64,000 bases of DNA from Siphlonurus alternatus (lineage: Eukaryota > Arthropoda > Insecta > Ephemeroptera > Siphlonuridae): NCBI GenBank assembly GCA_949825025.1, contig OX463778.1, positions 19,436,196 to 19,500,195 of the forward strand. Direction: 5' to 3'. Below, in pieces: positions 59,739 to 64,000 of this stretch; within the stretch, counting starts at the first letter, position 1; each line of letters begins with the position of its first letter. Under the pieces are notes generated by a model, which was given only the letters and a program-made list of their open reading frames with translations, had not been told where the DNA came from and ran no database searches. The position numbers and the translations under genes are program-made.

Positions 59739-62725
59739 ATAATAATAATAATTCATACATTATTTTACAATTAAACATTCCAGGTCTTAAGTCAAAATTA
59801 AGTTTATTTGAGTCTCTCCTGGAATTAGAAAATATAGATATTGCTATTATATGTGAGCATGGTCTTAAAGAGGAAGAGATAAATACTATTAAATTTACCA
59901 ATTATAAATTAACAGCTTCCTTTTGTAGAACTCAACATGCAAAAGGGGGCGTGGCAATATTTTCTAAAAATTTATTAAATATTGTGAAAGTTCATGTGAC
60001 ATCTATAGAATTAAATTTTGAATGCTGCCTTGCTAAATTTAAAGTAAATCAGTCGCAAAATATTTTTCTTGCGTCAATTTACAGGTCTCCAACTAATAAA
60101 AAGAATATGAATCATGTAGACGATAAAGGTATAAATAAATTTTTAGAAAATTTTGAAAATATGTGCATAAAAATTATAAATTTATGCAAACCAAATGATA
60201 AAATTTTATTAGCTGGTGATATAAATATTAATATTTTAAAGGTAAATAAAAATGTTACTTCTTACACAGATTTATTGCAATCATTTGGTCTGCATATTTT
60301 AAATCAACAACCAACTAGAGTGGCCTGTAATAAATCCAATAATAAAACTGCTACTCTAATCGATCATACAATAGTAAAAAATTTTGATCTAAAGACATTA
60401 TGTGTCAGTAAAGACACAATTTTGTCAGATCATAAGTATACAATTGTAAAGTTTGAACTAGACAAAAAGAACAATACACTATTTAATAATATTTTAACTT
60501 TCTCATCAAGACAGTTTAGTAAAGAGAATTTTGAATATTTATTTAGGATGTTAATAAGAGAAAACTGGGACTCACTTTTAATACCTGGAGTGGATTTAGA
60601 AAGAAAATGGGAACTGTTTTTTGAAATATTTATTTTTTATTTTAATGAAGCATTCCCAAAAATTAAAAGGAAAATTAAGAACAGTATAAAAAAACCCAGC
60701 TGGATAACAAAAAATCCGCAGCTAATATCTGAAGGACATGAATTGAAAGAACTTTTTATTCAGGCTAAATATATAAATTCTGAGTTGCTGCCGGAATATA
60801 AAAATTTACTAAAAGTTCATAAACAGAAAATTTGTGTTGCTAAACTTGATGATAATAGCGCTAAAATTAAAAATGCGGACAATAAAATTAAAGCCAGTTG
60901 GGAAATAATTAAAAGTGGTTGTAACATGTCATCATCAAAAAATTCAAAGTGTATATCAGACATAAAATTTAATGGGAATATAATATCGTCCCCAATAGAA
61001 ATAAGCAATATATACAATAATTTTTTTGTTAAAACAATAGAAAATTTAATTAACAGTAATATTGATAGTATTAACAAAAAAGAAAATTACGGATTAAATG
61101 AAATTGTTGACCAAAAAGAAGTAGTAGCTAATTTTCAATTTAAAAAAATTCATTATTTAAAACTAATTGAACATATAAACGCACTCCCCAACAAAAACGC
61201 TGCAGGTCCGGACGAAGTGCCGTATACAGTAGTTAAGTATTGTAAGAATTTGCTTGCGGTACCGCTAACATCTCTTATAAACGATTCAATCGCAGAATGT
61301 GTCTTTCCTCGTATTTTGAAACTGTCTTGTGTCCTCCCGTTTTTAAAAGAGGGGGATAAACAAGTAATTGATAATTATAGGGGCATATCGAAACCATCAG
61401 TTTTTGCAAAATTGTTTGAGAGTATACTGGATGAGCAATTGACTGAGTATAGAATAGAAAATAATCTTATATCTAAAAATGAACATGGTTTCGTTAAAAA
61501 CAGGTCCACGACAACGGCAGCTTTTGATCTGTTAAACACTATTTATTCAGCAATCGATAAAAAAAAGTTTTGTGTGGTAATTTTTTTTGATCTGTCAAAA
61601 GCGTTCGATACACTAAATAAAGAAATTGTAACTGGTCAACTTAAAAATATTGGTTGTGACACTAAAAGCGTAAAATTAATAGATTCTTATCTGTCTTCCC
61701 GTCAACAGTACGTAGAAATAAATAAAACGTCAGAGGGTCAAAAGCATAGTGTTAAATCAGACACCCTAACGCTGTCAGTAGGGGTTCCCCAGGGTGGAAA
61801 AATTTCCCCGACTTTGTTTGGAATTGGGACGAATGAATTGCCGAAAAGCATCCCCGATGCTACAATAATAAAATATGCAGATGACACTACAGCCATTATT
61901 ACTGGTGATTCGGAGGATGATGTAATACAGAAAGCAAATAAAACATTAATTGATATGAAAAATTGGTGTAACCACAACGAATTAATATTAAATGATAAGA
62001 AGACAGTGTTTATGCAATTTCACACAGCTAGAAATATTCAATGTCATAGTTATCTACTTAAAATAAAAAATAAAGCCATTAAAAGAGTAGTAAAAACAAA
62101 ATTTTTAGGTTTTACTATACACGAAAATTTGGATTGGAAATTCCACATGGAAGATGTAATAAAAAAAATAAACTCAGGCAATTTTGTTCTATACTCAATA
62201 AGGGACCATGTATCATTAGAAGCATTATTTTCGATTTATTATGCGTACGTTTACTCGCACCTATCATATGGCTTAATTTTTTATGGATCAAATGAGCAAT
62301 CTATTTCAAGGTTATTTATAGCTCAAAAACGAGCACTGAGAACAATGTTAAGGTTTAAAAAGAGAGACTCATGTGTTACTCATTTTAAAAATAATAATAT
62401 GCTCACATTACCATGTATGTATGTATTAAGCTGTGCATTATTTAAAAGAAAACATTTCGAATTGTATGAACATCAAAACCATGTATACCAAACTAGAAAT
62501 AAGGAGAAAACTGTTATTGTAAGTCATAAATCTGCATTATTAGAAAAAAGTCCACTCTACCAATCGGCAAAAATTTATGATTTTTTGCCAGCATGTATAA
62601 GAAATATTGAGAGTGATATTCTGTTTAAAACGAAGCTTAAAGATGTACTTATTAAGAAAGAATTCTATTCAGTTAAAATGTTTTTTGCAAATAAACTCTC
62701 AGAACAGTGTCTTCAAGATGGTTAA
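59735..62725 (+). CDS. LINE ORF2: endonuclease and reverse transcriptase
   Basis: The open frame runs from 59,666 to the stop at 62,725; the 59735 start quoted is a TTG codon. Residue numbers count from it (996 residues). An exonuclease/endonuclease/phosphatase domain spans about 1-240, with QLNIPGLKSK, E41 in ICEHGL, SIYRSP, GDININ (D162) and SDH (D232, H233). The reverse transcriptase has NAAGPDEVP, NYRGIS, FDLSKAFD (D619), GVPQGG, YADD (Y714-D717) and KFLGF. The C-terminal part (HLSYGLIFYGS, AQKRALRTM) is typical of CR1/Jockey-group proteins; no RNase H is seen. All catalytic residues are present. There is no in-frame ATG until about residue 120, inside the endonuclease, so expression must use a -1 frameshift from ORF1, a non-AUG start, or a lost AUG. 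Confidence 0.93.
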   Translation: MNNNNNSYIILQLNIPGLKSKLSLFESLLELENIDIAIICEHGLKEEEINTIKFTNYKLTASFCRTQHAKGGVAIFSKNLLNIVKVHVTSIELNFECCLAKFKVNQSQNIFLASIYRSPTNKKNMNHVDDKGINKFLENFENMCIKIINLCKPNDKILLAGDININILKVNKNVTSYTDLLQSFGLHILNQQPTRVACNKSNNKTATLIDHTIVKNFDLKTLCVSKDTILSDHKYTIVKFELDKKNNTLFNNILTFSSRQFSKENFEYLFRMLIRENWDSLLIPGVDLERKWELFFEIFIFYFNEAFPKIKRKIKNSIKKPSWITKNPQLISEGHELKELFIQAKYINSELLPEYKNLLKVHKQKICVAKLDDNSAKIKNADNKIKASWEIIKSGCNMSSSKNSKCISDIKFNGNIISSPIEISNIYNNFFVKTIENLINSNIDSINKKENYGLNEIVDQKEVVANFQFKKIHYLKLIEHINALPNKNAAGPDEVPYTVVKYCKNLLAVPLTSLINDSIAECVFPRILKLSCVLPFLKEGDKQVIDNYRGISKPSVFAKLFESILDEQLTEYRIENNLISKNEHGFVKNRSTTTAAFDLLNTIYSAIDKKKFCVVIFFDLSKAFDTLNKEIVTGQLKNIGCDTKSVKLIDSYLSSRQQYVEINKTSEGQKHSVKSDTLTLSVGVPQGGKISPTLFGIGTNELPKSIPDATIIKYADDTTAIITGDSEDDVIQKANKTLIDMKNWCNHNELILNDKKTVFMQFHTARNIQCHSYLLKIKNKAIKRVVKTKFLGFTIHENLDWKFHMEDVIKKINSGNFVLYSIRDHVSLEALFSIYYAYVYSHLSYGLIFYGSNEQSISRLFIAQKRALRTMLRFKKRDSCVTHFKNNNMLTLPCMYVLSCALFKRKHFELYEHQNHVYQTRNKEKTVIVSHKSALLEKSPLYQSAKIYDFLPACIRNIESDILFKTKLKDVLIKKEFYSVKMFFANKLSEQCLQDG

Positions 62726-62858
62726 AAAATGTGCAAGTATTTTATAGTGATATAAGACATTTCTTATGTTGATAATGAATTTTATTGTGTATTTTAAGGT
62801 TCATATGTTTATTTGTGACGTGATCAATGTTGTATTGTACAACCAGTATCGAAATAAA

Positions 62859-62891
<33 letters not shown>

Positions 62892-63063
62892 ACTATATTA
62901 TGTACTTGCTAAACTCATAGCAAGTCATAGCTCATTATACAGCTGTATATGTTGAATTTTATTATTATTATTTTCTATCATCTAATTGATAAATAGAAAA
63001 ACATATAGCGCTAGCTGGTTAATGAAACAATAATTATTATAACAAGGAGTTATATAGATATAA

Positions 63064-63454
63064 TTTAAGGGTAAGATAACACGAACAATCGATTGTTGTA
63101 GTCCCATTTGATTATCATGTAAACCTTAGCAACCTCATAATAATTCTGATTTTTTTTTTAGAGACAGTTCTTAGCACCAAAAAAATGGAAAAAATTTCAA
63201 AACAATCGGACGATCCAATTTTTTTAACGAATTTTTTAAATTTTCAGTATATAGGGCTTTCCCATGGAGACCTAAACTAAGAAATTCATTTAAAAAAAAA
63301 TTGGATCGTCTGATTGTTTTGAAATTTTTTCCATCTTTTTGGTGCTAAGAACTGTCTCTAAAAAAAAATCAGAGTTATTATGAGGTTGCTAAGGTTTACA
63401 TGATAATCAAATGGGACTACAACAATCGATTGTTCGTGTTATCTTACCCTTAAA
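63064..63454. mobile_element. 391-bp palindromic MITE
   Basis: The left end tttaagggtaagataacacg is mirrored by cgtgttatcttacccttaaa. The arms of about 175 bp are nearly identical, through ccatttgattatcatgtaaa and cggacgatccaattttt, and the centre of about 40 bp is near 63,260. Non-coding. It lies 170 bp beyond the LINE tail. Confidence 0.88.
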
Positions 63455-63586
63455 ATTGTTTTATTTTAAAGAGAGTTTTTATCATTCCAAGTTGTCGTCT
63501 GCCATGTACGTGATAAATGATAATTAATTTTGGCATTGATTATAAAAAAAATAATATATACATTGTGCATGCATATTATAGATAAT

Positions 63587-63716
63587 AGGACTGTTCGTAA
63601 ATACACAATCAGAAAGAATATATCGATTATTTGTGATGAACCTTATTTTCCATGTACATAAGGTTCATCACAAATAATCATCGATTCCTTCTGATTGTGT
63701 ATTTACGAACAGACCT
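63587..63716. repeat. 130-bp near-perfect palindrome
   Basis: The left arm (aggactgttcgtaaatacac.. to ..gatgaaccttat) pairs with the right arm (ataaggttcatc.. to ..gtgtatttacgaacagacct) around a 10-bp loop. It could form a long hairpin, so it is either a small MITE or a hairpin RNA source. Its sequence is unrelated to the palindrome just upstream. Confidence 0.8.
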
Positions 63717-64000
63717 AATTACAGGTTAATTAAATCTGTTATATATTAATTTTACTATAAATAAATCTACTAATGAGCTCTCTCTATTATTTATGAAAAT
63801 GTACTATATAAATAAATAAATATATTTAATTAAGCATAATAATTACTGATATAGTGTAAATTTTAAAATTAATACTCAACATAAAATAAGGATTCGAATA
63901 TATCGTGTATTTTAATATTATATATATAATACGATTAATTAAAGTACATATATTATAATATCCTTGACGCCATTTTTACCCTTTCGGGTGTGATATTATT
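63717..64000. other. AT-rich sequence to the window end
   Basis: Nothing coding or repetitive is recognised. Confidence 0.5.

Larger units (their letters stand above)
58201..62890 (+). mobile_element. Apparently intact non-LTR retrotransposon (LINE) with a macrodomain ORF1
   Basis: Two long uninterrupted frames (ORF1 58245-59738, ORF2 59735-62725), then a 3'UTR with AATAAA at 62853-62858 and an (ATT)n tail to about 62,890. No long terminal repeats are present. The microsatellite tail and an ORF2 of apurinic-type endonuclease plus reverse transcriptase place it in the broad CR1/Jockey group; the exact clade cannot be named by eye. The 5' boundary is not resolved: it lies between the poly(A) polymerase signals (about 57,985) and ORF1. 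No frameshift or stop interrupts either frame, which suggests recent insertion. Confidence 0.93.

Overview
This is a nuclear genomic window from an animal, most probably an arthropod. The proteins align best with insect and crustacean orthologues. Introns are long, AT-rich and full of repeats, splice sites are GT-AG, microsatellites are abundant and there are many small inverted-repeat transposons. A crustacean is my best guess, but that is inference; nothing in the window fixes the species.

Layout. Positions 1-22,600 are AT-rich and mostly non-genic: microsatellites, two related MITEs, one truncated LINE, a small hAT-type MITE with a clean 8-bp target duplication, and a few orphan exon-like islands. 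The best of these is a minus-strand exon at 620-740 encoding a membrane span. Three host genes follow. (1) big brain (bib), a neurogenic aquaporin-family membrane protein, lies on + in seven coding exons (23,077-39,243). Its introns hold a double fold-back element, hAT-like MITEs and an E-box cluster. (2) TMX1, an ER transmembrane thioredoxin with a CPAC active site, lies on - in six exons (44,863-41,421), convergent with bib. (3) Canonical poly(A) polymerase (hiiragi/PAPOLA type) lies on + in fourteen coding exons (51,160-56,400). Its probable 5'UTR exons at about 45.2-45.7 kb would sit head-to-head with TMX1. Between those exons and the coding start is a 2.9-kb fold-back transposon with an exact 9-bp target duplication and arms made of 145-bp tandem repeats.

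Just downstream of the poly(A) polymerase 3' end is an apparently intact non-LTR retrotransposon (ORF1 58,245-59,738; ORF2 59,735-62,725; (ATT)n tail). ORF2 is a normal endonuclease plus reverse transcriptase. ORF1 is not normal: it carries a macrodomain that aligns over its whole length with the ADP-ribosyl-acylesterase OARD1/TARG1 and keeps both catalytic residues. ORF2 has no nearby AUG and overlaps ORF1 in the -1 frame. This is the strongest candidate for an undescribed system here. The window ends with two palindromic elements side by side.

All identifications come from reading the sequence and recalling families; no search was run. Exon borders of the three genes were set by joining consensus splice sites in phase and should be close to exact. 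UTR ends and LINE 5' ends are approximate.
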